Assembly: GCA_007131895.1 (NCBI GenBank)
Contig: SLPR01000432.1
Location: 1-6,615, forward strand
Reading direction: 5' to 3'
Length of the DNA: 6,615 nt
Source of the DNA: Bacteroidales bacterium
GTDB taxonomy: Bacteria; Bacteroidota; Bacteroidia; Bacteroidales; UBA7960
The notes beneath the pieces were generated by a model, which worked only from the letters and a program-made list of their open reading frames with translations, made no database searches and had not been told where the DNA came from. A program made the position numbers and the translations under genes. Positions 5,753 through 6,615 of this stretch are shown piece after piece (within the stretch, counting starts at the first letter, position 1; each line of letters starts with the position of its first letter).

Positions 5753-5776
5753 AGCAGGGTACCACCTGCTCCTTTT
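5753..5776 (+). terminator. Weak terminator-like hairpin after pirin
   Basis: AGCAGG (5753-5758) and CCTGCT (5765-5770) form a 6-bp stem with a 6-base loop, followed by CC and four T (5773-5776). It lies 32 bases after the pirin stop. The T run is short, so termination may be inefficient. Confidence 0.35.
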
Positions 5777-5962
5777 CACTACTCCATTTTGCAACCTCAT
5801 ACCCTTGGGGAATATCCCTCTATGTGCTCTTTTGAAAAAACACTAATTTTATCTAAAACAAAGCAAAGGTTGTATTGGGAAATATTTATATTTGATGGTT
5901 GGAAAGGAGACTGAATGCGATTGTTGGGCACAAGCATAACAACGAAATACACACTGTAATAT

Positions 5963-5982
5963 CCTAAAAGTATAACTTTAGG
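5963..5982. promoter_or_regulatory. Palindrome over the -33 region, candidate operator
   Basis: CCTAAA (5963-5968) and TTTAGG (5977-5982) are perfect inverted arms, extended by GT (5970-5971) pairing with AC (5975-5976) if A5969 is bulged. The right arm covers the TTTA that would be the -33 element, so a bound protein could block the polymerase. No regulator gene is visible in the window. Confidence 0.35.
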
Positions 5983-6009
5983 TCATTATGATGTTATTTT
6001 GTACCTTTG
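5977..6009 (+). promoter_or_regulatory. Bacteroidota-type promoter of the ATPase gene
   Basis: TACCTTTG (6002-6009) is a perfect match to the -7 consensus TAnnTTTG. TTTA (5977-5980) is a 3-of-4 match to the -33 TTTG with 21 bases between. Transcription should start near 6013-6016, only a few bases before the ATG at 6020, so the leader would be very short and A-rich. Confidence 0.75.
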
Positions 6010-6019
6010 AAATAAAAAA

Positions 6020-6615
6020 ATGTTTGAAAGAACCATAGGAGCAAGAATAATAGACAAAATCAATAGCGGTAAAGCAATTGTAGTAGTTGGTGCAAGACAG
6101 GTTGGGAAAACCACTCTGCTCAAAGAAATTTTAAAAGACAAAGAATATCTTTTCCTTGACGCAGACGACCCCTCAACACGAAATCTGCTGGAAAGTCCAA
6201 CCACTGAAGAAATAAGGACTATCATCGGAGAACATAAATATATCTTCCTGGATGAAGCCCAAAGGATTCAGGGTATAGGCTTAACACTAAAAGTTATTAC
6301 AGACCAATTTAAAGGAGTTCAACTGTTTGTTAGCGGTTCTTCCTCATTTGATTTAGGTAATGCATTAAATGAGCCATTGACTGGAAGAAAATGGGAATAC
6401 GAATTATTTCCAATAACTTGGGAAGAATATGAAAACAAAATAGGCTTCATCAAATCAGAACAACAAATTGAAAACCGATTGCTTTTCGGTCTTTACCCCG
6501 AAGTAATTAACAACCAGGGAAAAGAACGTGAAACTTTAAAAAACCTTGTTAGCAGTTACTTATACAGAGACATATTAGCCTTTTCAGACATTAGAAAACC
6601 AGAAGTTCTGGAAAA
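6020..6615 (+). CDS. AAA-family ATPase (AAA_14/DUF4143 type), truncated by the window end
   Basis: The frame is open from ATG 6020 to the last base, 198 complete codons, so the C-terminal half is not seen. Walker A is GARQVGKTT (24-32), Walker B is YIFLDEAQ (74-81) with D78 and E79, and a sensor-1-like strand LFVSGSSSF lies at 102-110. These are followed by LTGRKWEYELFPITWEEYE, typical of the ATP-binding proteins that carry a C-terminal DUF4143 domain; full members are about 370-400 residues. LFGLYPEVI and the SYLYRDIL stretch near the end match the start of the second domain. The family is widespread in bacteria and archaea and often strain-variable; its role is not established. No signal peptide is present. 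The gene is AT-rich compared with pirin, has its own promoter, and no Shine-Dalgarno sequence: the start follows AAATAAAAAA. Codon use and solitary position would fit recent acquisition, but that is inference. Confidence 0.9.
   Translation, partial: MFERTIGARIIDKINSGKAIVVVGARQVGKTTLLKEILKDKEYLFLDADDPSTRNLLESPTTEEIRTIIGEHKYIFLDEAQRIQGIGLTLKVITDQFKGVQLFVSGSSSFDLGNALNEPLTGRKWEYELFPITWEEYENKIGFIKSEQQIENRLLFGLYPEVINNQGKERETLKNLVSSYLYRDILAFSDIRKPEVLE

Larger units (their letters stand above)
5722..6019. other. Intergenic region before the ATPase gene
   Basis: This stretch holds a weak terminator-like hairpin after pirin (5753-5776) and the promoter with a palindrome for the ATPase (5963-6009). Between about 5780 and 5960 I see AT-rich sequence with no recognisable gene, repeat or structured RNA. 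Composition changes from G/C-rich to A/T-rich across it. Confidence 0.5.

Noticed and set aside
5603..5914. 103-codon plus-strand frame from the pirin end into the intergenic region
   Set aside because: It begins out of frame inside the conserved pirin tail, and its later part has no recognisable protein character.

Overview
The window looks like a piece of chromosome from a Bacteroidota bacterium. This is inferred from several signs: a clear TAnnTTTG-type -7 element in front of the last gene, A-rich leaders without Shine-Dalgarno sequences, short AATT-TGT-AATT hairpins of the kind seen between genes in that phylum, and the protein types present. No rRNA, tRNA, CRISPR array or intact transposase gene was seen. 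The lineage cannot be narrowed further from the sequence alone.

Layout, left to right. Positions 182-396 hold a short broken remnant that reads as an erythromycin-esterase-family gene, with one frameshift and a large internal deletion. A convergent, intact minus-strand gene (430-1587) follows; it encodes a conserved, probably alpha/alpha-barrel protein of unknown function. The next 600 bases (1588-2187) contain no confident gene. They hold two small orphan reading frames that may be gene fragments and one AT-rich hairpin followed by T runs. A minus-strand gene (2188-2787) encodes an exported CIA30/NDUFAF1-like protein. It is divergent from a plus-strand flavoenzyme gene (3126-4220) of the nitronate monooxygenase/FabK-like family, which ends at a strong intrinsic terminator (4257-4306).

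The stretch from 4323 to 4660 is the most structured non-coding part. It begins with a roughly 218-bp imperfect inverted-repeat element built from small hairpins (REP/BIME- or MITE-like). A run of twelve 7-bp tandem repeats follows, ending just before the pirin gene (4705-5721), whose codons are rich in G and C at third positions. After a weak terminator and a gene-free stretch comes an AT-rich gene for an AAA-family ATPase (6020 to the window end, truncated). It has its own strong promoter, a very short leader and a palindrome over the -33 region.

Nothing here forms an evident multi-gene pathway. Every gene appears to be its own transcription unit. The flavoenzyme, CIA30-like protein and pirin could each relate to redox or stress chemistry, but the sequence does not show that they act together. 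I found no convincing new defence or biosynthetic system. The most notable items are the inverted-repeat element, the heptamer array, the esterase remnant and the uncharacterised 385-residue protein.
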